Assembly (NCBI RefSeq): GCF_900230285.1
Contig: NZ_OCNK01000004.1
Location: forward strand, 248,001 to 312,000
Source of the DNA: Blastococcus haudaquaticus
Lineage (GTDB): Bacteria > Actinomycetota > Actinomycetes > Mycobacteriales > Geodermatophilaceae
DNA length: 64,000 nt
Direction of reading: 5' to 3'
Part shown: positions 18,627 to 27,525 of the stretch, in pieces
Layout: the number at the start of each line of letters is the position of its first letter
Position numbering within the stretch: position 1 is the stretch's first letter
Position numbers and translations under genes: made by a program
Notes under the pieces: generated by a model
Told to the model about the DNA's origin: nothing
The model's input: only the letters and a program-made list of their open reading frames with translations
Databases searched by the model: none

Positions 18627-19667
18627 TCAGCCGAGCGTCGCCGTGTCGATGACGAAGCGGTAGCGGACGTCGGAGGCCAGCACCCGCTCGTAGGCGTCGT
18701 TGATGCGGGCGGCGGCGATGACCTCGACCTCGGCGCCGATGCCGTGCTCGGCGCAGAAGTCGAGCATCTCCTGGGTCAGCGCGATGCCACCGATCATCGA
18801 GCCGGCGTAGTTGCGCCGAGCGCCGATCAGCGACATCACGTTGAGGCTCAGCGGCTCGGCGGGAGCGCCGACGTTGACCAGCGTGCCGTCGACGGCCAGC
18901 AGGGACAGGTACGCGTCGACGTCGATCGACGCGCTGACGGTGTTGACGATCAGGTCGAACCGTCCGGCCAGCTGCGTGAACGTGTCCGGGTCCGACGTCG
19001 CGAAGTAGTCGTCGGCGCCGAGCCGCAGACCGTCCTCCTGCTTCTTCAGCGACTGCGACAGCACGGTGACCTCCGCACCCATGGCGTGCGCGAGCTTGAC
19101 CGCCATGTGGCCGAGTCCACCGAGGCCCACGACCGCGACCTTCCTGCCGGGTCCGGCGCCCCAGCGGCGCAGCGGGGCGTAGGTGGTGATGCCGGCGCAG
19201 AGCAGCGGAGCGGCGGCGGCCGCGTCGATGCCGTCCGGGACCGACAGCACGTACCCGGCGTCCACGACGACGTGGGTGGAGTAGCCGCCCTGGGTCGTGG
19301 TGCCGTCGCGGTCGGTGCCGGCGTAGGTGGCGACCATGCCCTGGACGCAGTACTGCTCGTCGCCGCCCAGGCAGTTGGTGCACTCGCCGCAGGAGTTCAC
19401 CATGCAGCCGACGCCGACGCGGTCGCCGACCCGGTGCGTGGTGACGTCGGAGCCGACCTCGGCGACCACGCCGACGATCTCGTGGCCAGGGACGACCGGG
19501 AAGGGCTGCGGTCCCCAGTCCCCGTTCACGGTGTGGATGTCGGAGTGGCAGATGCCGGCGTACTGGATGGCGATGAGGACGTCGTTCGGTCCGACGTCCC
19601 GGCGCTCGATGGTCGTGGGGGCCAGGGGCCGGCCGGCGGCCGGGGCGGCGTAGGCGGGAACGCGCAT
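18627..19667 (-). CDS. NAD(P)-dependent zinc alcohol dehydrogenase (YahK/CAD-like)
   Basis: 346-aa zinc-containing alcohol dehydrogenase. The catalytic zinc ligands are in [15 protein letters not shown] and [12 protein letters not shown] (Cys, His-Glu) plus a later Cys ([10 protein letters not shown]). The structural zinc loop is [15 protein letters not shown] (four Cys). The cofactor motif [20 protein letters not shown] is complete, followed by S-Q-S-L-K-K, the phosphate-binding loop typical of NADPH-preferring aldehyde reductases. It probably reduces aldehydes. It is second in an operon with the cupin upstream, 32 bases apart. Confidence 0.92.
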   Translation of the reverse strand: MRVPAYAAPAAGRPLAPTTIERRDVGPNDVLIAIQYAGICHSDIHTVNGDWGPQPFPVVPGHEIVGVVAEVGSDVTTHRVGDRVGVGCMVNSCGECTNCLGGDEQYCVQGMVATYAGTDRDGTTTQGGYSTHVVVDAGYVLSVPDGIDAAAAAPLLCAGITTYAPLRRWGAGPGRKVAVVGLGGLGHMAVKLAHAMGAEVTVLSQSLKKQEDGLRLGADDYFATSDPDTFTQLAGRFDLIVNTVSASIDVDAYLSLLAVDGTLVNVGAPAEPLSLNVMSLIGARRNYAGSMIGGIALTQEMLDFCAEHGIGAEVEVIAAARINDAYERVLASDVRYRFVIDTATLG

Positions 19668-19699
19668 TGCGGTAGTGCTCCTCGTTCTCGGTGGATGGA

Positions 19700-20107
19700 T
19701 CAGACGGTCGGTGCGGCCGCGTACTCGTCGTCGGTGACGGGGGTCAGCCAGTGCACGACGGCGTGGTCGGCGTCGGCCTCGTTGATGGCCAGGTGGACCA
19801 TGAGCCGGTTCGGCGCCGCGCCGTGCCAGTGCTCCTCGTCGGCCTCGAACAGGACGCGGTCGCCGGGTCGGATGACCTCGACCGGTCCGCCGCGGCGCTG
19901 GCACAGACCGACGCCCTCGGTGACGAAGACGGTCTGGCTCAGCGGGTGGCGGTGCCAGTGGGTGCGCGCACCGGGCATGAAGTGCACCAGGTTGGCGCTG
20001 AGCCGCGACGGCGCGGGCGCAGCGGCGACGACGTCGATGTAGACGTCACCGGTGAACCAGTCGGCCGGGCCCGTGACGGTGTCGACGGAGCTACGGGTGA
20101 TCTGCAT
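19700..20107 (-). CDS. cupin domain-containing protein ((R)-mandelonitrile-lyase-like / YhhW-type small cupin)
   Basis: 135-aa cupin. Motif 1 reads [20 protein letters not shown], with the two His and one Gln typical of metal-binding small cupins; motif 2 reads [19 protein letters not shown] with the fourth His ligand. It is probably a Mn/Fe-binding lyase or isomerase; cupins of this exact type usually accompany aldo-keto reductases or alcohol dehydrogenases in stress operons. The ATG at 20107 has GAGAG upstream. It is the first gene of the cupin-adh operon and divergent from an MmyB-type regulator. Confidence 0.82.
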   Translation of the reverse strand: MQITRSSVDTVTGPADWFTGDVYIDVVAAAPAPSRLSANLVHFMPGARTHWHRHPLSQTVFVTEGVGLCQRRGGPVEVIRPGDRVLFEADEEHWHGAAPNRLMVHLAINEADADHAVVHWLTPVTDDEYAAAPTV

Positions 20108-20187
20108 GGCGCTCTCTCTCCGGATCGGTGGCCCTCGTGGCCCGCACACCACGGAACGCCCTCGTCCGCGGGCGCGGGAGGGCGGGT

Positions 20188-20202
20188 TTGTAGGGGGTAC
20201 AA
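20188..20202. promoter_or_regulatory. palindromic operator candidate TTGTA-N5-TACAA
   Basis: TTGTAGGGGGTACAA, perfect 5-bp arms around five G. It lies in the 138-base divergent region, 81 bases upstream of the cupin start and 44 bases upstream of the regulator start. The AT content stands out from the surroundings. Confidence 0.6.
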
Positions 20203-20245
20203 GCTCGACCTCCCTCGCGCGGCGCGCCGCCGTACCGTCGACGAG

Positions 20246-21130
20246 GTGGACAACCGCTCCGAGATCCGCGACTTCCTCGCCACCCGGCGCGCCCGCATCA
20301 CCCCCGAGCAGGCAGGTCTGCTGCCCGGCGGGGGCCGGCGTCGGGTGCCGGGCCTGCGCCGTGAGGAGGTCGCCGTCCTGGCCGGGGTGAGCACCGACTG
20401 GTACATCCGGTTGGAGAAGGGCCACATCGCCGGGGTCTCCGAGGACGTGCTCGAGGCCGTGGCCCGCGCGCTCCAGCTGGACGAGGCGGAGCGCGCCCAC
20501 CTCTTCGACCTCGCCCGGGCCGCCCGGCCGTCCCGCGCGATCCGGCGCCCCGGCAGGGTCCAGGTCCGGCCGCGGGTGCAGTGGATGCTCGACTCCATCG
20601 GCTCGTCGGCGGTCATCGCGCTCAACGGCCGGATGGACATCCTGGCCGCCAACACCCTCGGCCGGGCCCTCTACTCACCGGTCTTCGACGACCCCCGGCG
20701 ACCGGCGAACATCGCCCGCTTCCAGTTCCTCGACCCGCGGGCCCGCGACTTCCACCCCGACTGGAACGGCGCGGCGAACACGACGGCGGCGATCCTGCGC
20801 ACGGAGGCCGGCCGCGATCCGCACGACAAGGACCTGCGCGACCTGATCGGCGAGCTGTCCACCGTGAGCGAGGAGTTCCGCACCCGCTGGGCCGCGCACG
20901 ACGTCCGCATCCACCGCACTGGCATCAAGACCTTCCGGCACCCCGTGGTCGGCACGCTCGACCTGATCTACCACTCCACGTCCCTGCCGACCGAGGGCCA
21001 CGAGGACCTGGCGATGACCGTCTACACCGCCGAGCCCGGGACCGCCTCGGAGGACGCCCTCACGCTGCTGGCGACCTGGGCCGCCACCGACGCGCAGCAG
21101 GAGCAGGACGCCTCGGCCGACATGTCCTGA
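20246..21130 (+). CDS. XRE-type helix-turn-helix regulator with MmyB-like ligand domain (second copy of family)
   Basis: 294 aa. The N-terminus EIRDFLATRRARITPEQAGLLPGGGRRRVPGLRREEVAVLAGVSTDWYIRLEKG is the MmyB-family HTH; the ligand domain includes ILAANTLGRALYSPVF and VRIHRTGIKTFRHPVVGTLDL. It is divergent from the cupin-adh operon and probably its regulator. It is homologous in layout to the regulator at 15795-16676 but clearly a distant paralogue. The start GTG is assigned by homology; the ribosome-binding site is weak. Confidence 0.88.
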   Translation: MDNRSEIRDFLATRRARITPEQAGLLPGGGRRRVPGLRREEVAVLAGVSTDWYIRLEKGHIAGVSEDVLEAVARALQLDEAERAHLFDLARAARPSRAIRRPGRVQVRPRVQWMLDSIGSSAVIALNGRMDILAANTLGRALYSPVFDDPRRPANIARFQFLDPRARDFHPDWNGAANTTAAILRTEAGRDPHDKDLRDLIGELSTVSEEFRTRWAAHDVRIHRTGIKTFRHPVVGTLDLIYHSTSLPTEGHEDLAMTVYTAEPGTASEDALTLLATWAATDAQQEQDASADMS

Positions 21131-21163
21131 CCCGGCGCCCGGACCATCCGGTCGGGCGGCGGA

Positions 21164-22591
21164 TCAGGACACGGGCAGGCCCGCCAGGCCGGCGGCGAGC
21201 CCGAGCAGCGCGCACACGCCGAGCGTGCGGAGCACCGACCACCTGACCCGGAACAGCAGGACCCCGGCCACCAGCGCGATGACCACGGGCACGACCCGCA
21301 GCGTCGTGACGTCCGGCAGCTCCAGCGCCAGCGGTCCGCCGTCGACCCGGGAGCTCTCGGAGAACAGCGTGTGCACCGCGAAGTAGACGCCCAGGTCGGC
21401 GATGACGCCGACGACGGCGGCCGTGATGCCGGTGAGCGCCGCCGACAGCGACCGGTTGCCGCGCAGGCGCTCCATGTACGGGGCGCCGAGCAGCACGAAC
21501 AGGAAGCTCGGCACGAACGTCACCCAGGTGACGAGCAGCGAGGCCAGGACAGCGGCCACCCACGGGTCGAGGGACCCGGGGTCGCGGTAGGCGCCCAGGA
21601 AGGCCACGAACTGGACGACCATGATCAGCGGTCCCGGAGTGGTCTCCGCCAGCGCCAGGCCCCGGACCATCTCGCCCGGGGACAACCACCCGTAGACGGC
21701 TACGGCCTGCTGGGCGACGTAGGCCAGCACCGCGTACGCGCCGCCGAACGTCACGACCGCCGCGCCGGAGAAGAACAGACCCTGCTCGGTGAAGACACTG
21801 CCCGCGCCGGTCAGCACCGCGACGGCAGCCATCGGCACACCCCACACGAGCAGACCCACGACCAGCACCTTCACCGTCCGGCGGGTGGTGGGGGCCTCGT
21901 GGTGCAGGACGTCGTCCGAGATCACCGGGGGCGGGCCGGCGTCCGGACCGTCAGCGGCCTTCTTCCCGGGCAGCGCGGCCGGCCGCCAGCGGCCGAGCGA
22001 CCAGCCGGCCAGCCCGGCGAGCGCGACGACCACCGGGAAGGGCACCCCGAAGACCGCCAGCGCGAGGAAGGAGACGACCGCGAGGACCACCAGGGCGCGG
22101 CTGTCGAGCGCCTTCGTGGCGACCCGGACGACGGCCTGCACGACGATGGCGAGCACGGCCGCGGCGAGTCCGGCGAACACGGACGTGACCGCCGTCGTGT
22201 CGCCGAAGGCGACGTACACCGCCGACAACCCGAGGAGCGCGACGACGCCGGGGAGCACGAAGAGCCCCCCGGCGACGAGGCCGCCGCGGGTCCCGTGCAG
22301 CAGCCACCCGACGTAGGTCGCCAGCTGCTGGGCCTCGGGGCCGGGCAGCAGCGTGCAGTAGTTCAGGGCGTGCAGGAAGCGATTCTGGCCGATCCACCGC
22401 TTCTCGTCGACCAGCGTCCGCTGCATGACCGCGATCTGGCCGGCCGGCCCGCCGAAGGTCTGCAGCGAGATGCCGAACCAGGCGCGGACGGCGGTGCCGA
22501 AGGGCACCACCGCCTGCTCGTGGCCACCCGTCGTCGGCGCGCTCGGCGGGGAGGGGACGGCGTCCCGCTGCGGAAAGGCCTCGGACGTCAT
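21164..22591 (-). CDS. chrA: chromate transporter, long-chain (two CHR domains)
   Basis: 475-aa ChrA-type transporter that exports chromate. It is two homologous CHR halves: half 1 has FGGPAGQIAVMQRTLVDEKRWI and LLPGPEAQQLATYVGW, half 2 has TFGGAYAVLAYVAQQ and ETTPGPLIMVVQFVAFLGA. Glycine-rich T-F-G-G and P-G-P motifs appear in both halves as in the family. About 10-12 membrane segments, with a charged cytoplasmic linker near residues 205-240. The ATG at 22591 has GAGGGACC directly upstream. No chrB or other metal-resistance genes are adjacent, so resistance is plausible but not shown. Confidence 0.92.
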   Translation of the reverse strand: MTSEAFPQRDAVPSPPSAPTTGGHEQAVVPFGTAVRAWFGISLQTFGGPAGQIAVMQRTLVDEKRWIGQNRFLHALNYCTLLPGPEAQQLATYVGWLLHGTRGGLVAGGLFVLPGVVALLGLSAVYVAFGDTTAVTSVFAGLAAAVLAIVVQAVVRVATKALDSRALVVLAVVSFLALAVFGVPFPVVVALAGLAGWSLGRWRPAALPGKKAADGPDAGPPPVISDDVLHHEAPTTRRTVKVLVVGLLVWGVPMAAVAVLTGAGSVFTEQGLFFSGAAVVTFGGAYAVLAYVAQQAVAVYGWLSPGEMVRGLALAETTPGPLIMVVQFVAFLGAYRDPGSLDPWVAAVLASLLVTWVTFVPSFLFVLLGAPYMERLRGNRSLSAALTGITAAVVGVIADLGVYFAVHTLFSESSRVDGGPLALELPDVTTLRVVPVVIALVAGVLLFRVRWSVLRTLGVCALLGLAAGLAGLPVS

Positions 22592-22789
22592 GGTCCCTCG
22601 TGGGTCGGGCCGGCTCGCGGTCGAGCAGCACCCGCTCGCCCGGATCGCACTAGGTGGGGCGAGGAGTCCGGCACCGGAGCGATGGAACTATCGTCGCACC
22701 GCCTCGTCCACCCCGGTTCCAGGGACCTCCGCGTCCCGCCCGCGCGTCCGCCGGCCCGGGCCGCTCGCCGACCCGGGCCGACACGCCCG
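22592..22789. other. 198-base intergenic region
   Basis: Lies between chrA (start) and the chemoreceptor gene (stop), both on the minus strand. It contains GC-rich direct repeats of CCCGGGCCG-type (about 22755-22785) that could fold as a terminator for the chemoreceptor transcript. No gene is visible. Confidence 0.4.
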
Positions 22790-24115
22790 TCAGACCCCGT
22801 CGACGATGCGCTGCAGGTCGGCCGCCATGCGGGACGCCTCTCGCGACGCTCCCACGATGGCGTCCTGCGCCTGCGCGGTCGATGCGCTCTGCTCCTCCAC
22901 GGCGGCCGCGATGGTCGTCTGCGCCTCGACGACCCCCTGGATGACCTCCTGCACGCCGCTGAGCGCCGCGCCAGCCGCTTCGACGTCGCCACGCACGGCG
23001 TCGACGACCCGACGGATCCGTTCGGTCGCCCTCGCCGTCTCCCCGGCCAGGTCCTTCACCTCGCCGGCCACGACGGCGAATCCCTTGCCGGCCTCTCCGG
23101 CGCGGGCGGACTCGATCGTCGCGTTGAGCGCGAGCAGGTTGGTCTGGTCGGCGATCGTGGAGATGCTGCCGGCGATCTGGTCGATCTCGGTCATCGTCCC
23201 GGCGAGCCGCTCGACGGTCTCGGCGCTCTCCCGCGAGCCGGTGCTCGCCTGGTTCGCCGTCGTCGTGGCCGAGCCGGCCGCCGCGGCGATGTCGGCGATC
23301 GCCGCGCGCAGGCCGGCCATCACCGAGGTCGCCGTACCGACGTTCTCGTCGAGGCGCTGCCCGGCGTCGACCAGCTCGGCGAGCTGGTGCTCCAGCAGAG
23401 CGGTGCGCTGCGTGCGCTGCGCGAGCTCGGCAGCGGCGCTGTCGGCGGCCCGGGCGCGCTCGTCGGCGAGCTCGGCCTGGGCGGCGGCCTGGGCCAGCGC
23501 CTGCTCCTCCGCCCGCCGCTGTTCCGCGCGACGGCCGCGGTCGGCCTCTTCGGTGAACTTCCAGCCGTACGCGAGGAACGTGGCCTCGGCCAGCAGGAAG
23601 ACCGCGTGCAGCAGCGCGAACGCGATCGGGTTGTGATGCGCCTCGTGGGTGGAGAAGACCGACTCCGGCATCCACAGGCTCATCGCCGCGTGGTGCACGG
23701 CGACGAATCCCACGGCGACGAGGAACGGCGTCCACATCTGGTAGAGCGCCACGAGCGCCAGCAGCGCGTAGAACCAGATGTGCATGTCGGTGAGCCCGCC
23801 GCTGACGTGCACCAGCACGTCGGCGCCGATCATGAGCCCCAGGCTGACCGCGCTCGCCCGGGCGACCTGGGCCCGCACGGTCTGCCCGAGGACCAGCAGG
23901 ACGGCGATGGCGGCCAGTTGCCCCCACAGCAACCACCCGCTCACGTCGCGCGCCATGCCGATCGCCGCGAGTGCAGGCAGGTGCACCACCAGGACGGCGG
24001 AGATGATCCGGTGCCGGCCGAGGAAGCTGCGCTCGTCGAGCCGGGCACCCCGGGGGATGCTGCCCAGGAAGCCGGAGGGGCGCGACGACGTCGTCGCGGC
24101 CGGAGAAGTGGTCAC
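22790..24115 (-). CDS. methyl-accepting chemotaxis protein with polytopic membrane sensor region
   Basis: About 441 aa. Residues ~20-200 hold five to six hydrophobic helices ([89 protein letters not shown]) with no large external domain. A long Ala/Glu/Arg coiled coil follows, then the MA signalling hairpin with its conserved tip [20 protein letters not shown] and [13 protein letters not shown]. There is no HAMP domain. No che or flagellar genes are nearby in this window. The GTG start at 24115 gives the N-terminus before the first helix, but its ribosome-binding site is badly spaced, so the exact start is uncertain. Confidence 0.85.
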   Translation of the reverse strand: MTTSPAATTSSRPSGFLGSIPRGARLDERSFLGRHRIISAVLVVHLPALAAIGMARDVSGWLLWGQLAAIAVLLVLGQTVRAQVARASAVSLGLMIGADVLVHVSGGLTDMHIWFYALLALVALYQMWTPFLVAVGFVAVHHAAMSLWMPESVFSTHEAHHNPIAFALLHAVFLLAEATFLAYGWKFTEEADRGRRAEQRRAEEQALAQAAAQAELADERARAADSAAAELAQRTQRTALLEHQLAELVDAGQRLDENVGTATSVMAGLRAAIADIAAAAGSATTTANQASTGSRESAETVERLAGTMTEIDQIAGSISTIADQTNLLALNATIESARAGEAGKGFAVVAGEVKDLAGETARATERIRRVVDAVRGDVEAAGAALSGVQEVIQGVVEAQTTIAAAVEEQSASTAQAQDAIVGASREASRMAADLQRIVDGV

Positions 24116-24294
24116 CCCCTCGTCTTCGGCAGCGCGGTAACCGTATTGAGCACAACCGATGGAGTCACTCCAGTCTCGGTGCGGGCGGGCACGTGCGGCC
24201 CTGCGAGCGGCAGGGAGGAATGCGTGATAACCCCTAACCACGCCGCCCGGCGCCGCGTCACCGTGATCTCCTCCGATCAGGAAGGAGAGGTGCG

Positions 24295-24546
24295 ATGCCT
24301 CTTTTCATGGATGTCCACCACAAGGTCGACGGGCTGACGGCCGAGGCAGTCGCCGGCGCCCACGAGAAGGACCTGGAGGTCCAGGGCAAGTACGGCGTGG
24401 ACTACCGGCAGTACTGGTTCGACCAGGCGTCGGGCAAGGTGTTCTGCCTCGTGGAGGCCCCGGACGCCGAGGCCGCCGTGCGGGTGCACCGGGAAGCCCA
24501 CGGTCTGGAGGCCGACGAACTGGTGCCCGTGGAGGAAGGGCGCTGA
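24295..24546 (+). CDS. DUF4242 / SCO4226-like small protein (nickel-binding family)
   Basis: 83 aa: [14 protein letters not shown] opens a ferredoxin-like fold seen in the SCO4226 family, followed by [29 protein letters not shown] and [16 protein letters not shown]. The Streptomyces SCO4226 homologue binds nickel; here candidate ligands are His8, His9 and the HREAH histidines. Physiological role unknown. AAGGAGAGG sits 4 bases before the ATG, one of the best ribosome-binding sites in the window, suggesting strong expression. Confidence 0.85.
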   Translation: MPLFMDVHHKVDGLTAEAVAGAHEKDLEVQGKYGVDYRQYWFDQASGKVFCLVEAPDAEAAVRVHREAHGLEADELVPVEEGR

Positions 24547-24589
24547 CGGTTCTGGCCTGAACCGGGCACCCGGCGGATAGTTGCGCCCC

Positions 24590-27511
24590 GTGGTGGTCGC
24601 CTCCCGCGTCTCGAGCCCCACCCTCGTCGGGCGGGCCGACGAGCTGGCGGCCCTGCGCGGCCTGCTCGACGACGTCGTCGCCGGCGGCACCGCGACCGCG
24701 GTCGTCGCCGGCGAGGCGGGCATCGGGAAGTCCCGGCTGGTCCGCGAGTCGGCCACCACCACCGCCGACGTCGAGGTCCTCACCGGTGGCTGCGTGGAGG
24801 TGGGCGCCGACGTCCTCCCGTACGCCCCCTTCGTCGAGGTACTGCAGCAGCTGGCCGCACGGCACGGGGAGCCTGCCGTGCGCGAGTGGGGCGGGCCGAC
24901 CGGCGACGAGCTGGCCCGTCTGCTGCCCGGGCTGGATGCCGCGGCCGCCGGGTTCACCCGGGCGAGCGCGAGCCGGCTGTACGCCGCGCTGCGATCGCTG
25001 GTGAACGGCCTCGCGGCCGACCGGCCGCTCCTGCTCGTGGTCGAGGACGTGCACTGGTCCGACCGGGCGACTCGCGAACTGCTCGGTCTGCTCGCCCGTG
25101 CGCTACCGCCCCGCGCGATGCTCGTCCTGACCGCCCGTACCGACGAGGCGGCCGGGCAGACGGTGCCCCGCTTCCTCGCCGGCCTCGTCGCCGCCGGAGC
25201 CCTCCGCGTCGATCTCGACCGGCTCACGCGGGAGGAGCAGGCCCTGCAGCTCAGCGGCATCCTCGGTCTGCCGCCGTCACGAGCCCGCGTGGAGCACGTG
25301 TTCGGGCGCGCCGAGGGCAATCCGTTCTTCGCCGAGGAGCTCCTCGCCCTCGGCGGGTCGGGGGCACTCCCGGGAACCGTCCGCGATCTCCTGCAGGCGC
25401 GCCTCGACGCCCTGCCGTCGGGCACCCGCCGGGTCGTGCGGGCGGCAGCCGCCGCGGGCCGACGGGTCGAGCACCCGCTGCTGGCCCGTGTGCTCGGCCT
25501 CGACGGGCCCGCGCTCGACGAGGCACTGCGTCCAGCGGTCGAGCACCACCTGCTGGTCCCCGGCGGAGCCGGCTACACCTTCCGCCACGCGCTGCTCCAC
25601 GAGACGGTGGCGGCGACCCTGCTCCCCGGAGAGCTGGCCCGCCTGCACCGCGCGCTGGCCGAGGCCCTGGTCGCCGATCCCGGCCTCGCCGCCGGAACGC
25701 ACGGGCTTGCCGGGCGGGTCGCCCACCACTGGCTGGCAGCGGGAGACCTGCCCCGTGGTCGCCAGGCGTCCTACGACGCCGCTCGCGAGGCGGAGCAGAC
25801 GCTCGCCTTCGACGAGGCACTGACCCACTACGAGCGGGTGCTGGCCCTGCCGGATGACGGCCGCCCCCTCCCGGTGCCCCGCTACCGGCTGCTGTGGGAC
25901 GCCGCCGAGACGGCGCACCTCGCTGGGGAGGGCGCCCGGGCGGCCCGGCTCATCGAGGAGGCCATTGCCTGCGTCGACCCGGAGCAGCACCACCACCGCG
26001 CCTATCTGCACGAGCGGCTCGGCCGGTACTCCTGGATGGCCGCCGACGGCGAGCGCGCCCTGGCCTCCTACCGACGCGCCGTCGAGCTGGTGCCCACCGA
26101 CCCGGTGACGTGCTGGCAGGCGGCGATCGTCAGCGGCTACTCCCAGGTCCTTATGCTGACCGGTCGGTACGACGAGGCCCGGGCACAGGCGGAGCAGGCC
26201 ATCCGGCTCGCCCGCCAGGTCCCGGACGGGCGCGCCACCGAGGGGCACGCGCGCAACAACCTGGGGGCCTCCCTCGCGCACCTCGGGGACGTCGACCGCG
26301 GGATCGCCGAGCTGCGGCTGGCCCAGCGGATCGCCGAGGAGGAGTTCGACGACGTCGACGACATCGCCCGCGCCATCGTCAACCTCCAGTCGGTCCTCTT
26401 CGACGCCGGGCGGTACACCGAGGCCCTGGACGTCGCCCGGCGCGGCATCGTCGTGGTCGAGCACCTGGGGCTGCAGCGGCGCAAGGGGACCTGGTGCCGG
26501 TGCGACGCCGTGGACTGCCTCATCGCGCTGGGCCGGCTCGACGAGGCGCACGCGGTACTGGACGACGCGGACGCCCTCCAACCCGGAGGGATCGACGCGC
26601 TCCGGGTCAGCGGCATGCGCGGGTTGCTGGCCCTGCGTCAGGGACGACTCGGCGTCGCCCGGACCGTGCTGGAGGAGGCGAGACGCGCCGGCCGGCACAT
26701 GCACGACGGCCACCTCATGATCCCGATCCACCGGGCGACCGCTGAGACCCTGCGGGAGCTCGGGCGGCCGACGGAGGCGATCGCGCTCGCCGACGAGGTG
26801 CTCGAGCTGCCCTGGGGCGAGGGGGACGGCGCCTACCTCGCTCACCTGTACGCGACTGCAACCGGAGCGGCCGCCGACGCCGCAGTAGGGGCTCGCGCGG
26901 AGCGTCGTCCTGGGCAGGCGCGACGCTGGGCCGAGGTGGCCGCCACGATCGAGGAGCGGGCGGGGGCGTCGACGGCACGACCGGACCACCTCCTGCCGCC
27001 TGCCACGACGGCGATGGACGTCGCGCGGGCGGAGCGCGCCCGCGCCCAGGGCGAACCGGACCCGGCCGCGTGGACGGCGGTGGCCGGTCGCTGGATCGAG
27101 CTGGGCGACACGTACCAGGGGGGCTGGGCCTTGCTGCGGCGGGCCGAGGCGGAACTCGCCCTCCGGCGCCGGGCAGCGGCCGGACGCACGATCTCCGAGG
27201 TGCAGCGGCTCGCCGCGGGGATCGGTGCGGCCCACCTCGGCGGCACCGCGGCCCGGCTCGCCGCTCGGGCCGGGGTGCCGACCGGAGGGTCACCGTCGGC
27301 CGCCCAGCCGTTCCGCCTCAGCGCCCGGGAACGGGACGTGCTGGCGCTCGTCGCACAGGGCCGCAGCGACCGGGAGATCGGGGCCGAGTTGTTCATCAGC
27401 CACCGCACCGTCGAGCGGCACGTGTCCAGCATCCTCGCGAAGCTCGACGCGCGGAGCCGGGCGGAGGTGGCCGCCATCGCGCACCGGGACGGCCTCGTGC
27501 CGAGCCGCTGA
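24590..27511 (+). CDS. LuxR-family regulator with N-terminal AAA ATPase and TPR-like region (LAL type)
   Basis: About 973 aa, normal for the large ATP-binding LuxR (MalT-like) class. The N-terminal ATPase has Walker A VVAGEAGIGKSRLV and Walker B RPLLLVVEDVHW. The middle ~450 residues are helical TPR-like repeats (ARLIEEAIACVD, YDEARAQAEQAIRLARQ, YTEALDVARRGIVVVEH). The C-terminal HTH is LSARERDVLALVAQGRSDREIGAELFISHRTVERHVSSILAKL. Such proteins sense an inducer through the TPR region and activate transcription. The start is ambiguous between TTG 24581, GTG 24590 and GTG 24593. It is convergent with the GMC gene and 14 bases away, so its targets may be that operon. Confidence 0.9.
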   Translation: MVVASRVSSPTLVGRADELAALRGLLDDVVAGGTATAVVAGEAGIGKSRLVRESATTTADVEVLTGGCVEVGADVLPYAPFVEVLQQLAARHGEPAVREWGGPTGDELARLLPGLDAAAAGFTRASASRLYAALRSLVNGLAADRPLLLVVEDVHWSDRATRELLGLLARALPPRAMLVLTARTDEAAGQTVPRFLAGLVAAGALRVDLDRLTREEQALQLSGILGLPPSRARVEHVFGRAEGNPFFAEELLALGGSGALPGTVRDLLQARLDALPSGTRRVVRAAAAAGRRVEHPLLARVLGLDGPALDEALRPAVEHHLLVPGGAGYTFRHALLHETVAATLLPGELARLHRALAEALVADPGLAAGTHGLAGRVAHHWLAAGDLPRGRQASYDAAREAEQTLAFDEALTHYERVLALPDDGRPLPVPRYRLLWDAAETAHLAGEGARAARLIEEAIACVDPEQHHHRAYLHERLGRYSWMAADGERALASYRRAVELVPTDPVTCWQAAIVSGYSQVLMLTGRYDEARAQAEQAIRLARQVPDGRATEGHARNNLGASLAHLGDVDRGIAELRLAQRIAEEEFDDVDDIARAIVNLQSVLFDAGRYTEALDVARRGIVVVEHLGLQRRKGTWCRCDAVDCLIALGRLDEAHAVLDDADALQPGGIDALRVSGMRGLLALRQGRLGVARTVLEEARRAGRHMHDGHLMIPIHRATAETLRELGRPTEAIALADEVLELPWGEGDGAYLAHLYATATGAAADAAVGARAERRPGQARRWAEVAATIEERAGASTARPDHLLPPATTAMDVARAERARAQGEPDPAAWTAVAGRWIELGDTYQGGWALLRRAEAELALRRRAAAGRTISEVQRLAAGIGAAHLGGTAARLAARAGVPTGGSPSAAQPFRLSARERDVLALVAQGRSDREIGAELFISHRTVERHVSSILAKLDARSRAEVAAIAHRDGLVPSR

Positions 27512-27525
27512 CCGAGCGCGGCGTC

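Noticed and set aside
21371-24337. 988-codon plus-strand open frame across chrA and the chemoreceptor
   Set aside because: It is antisense to two well-defined genes, has no recognisable domain and shows the composition of an out-of-frame reading.
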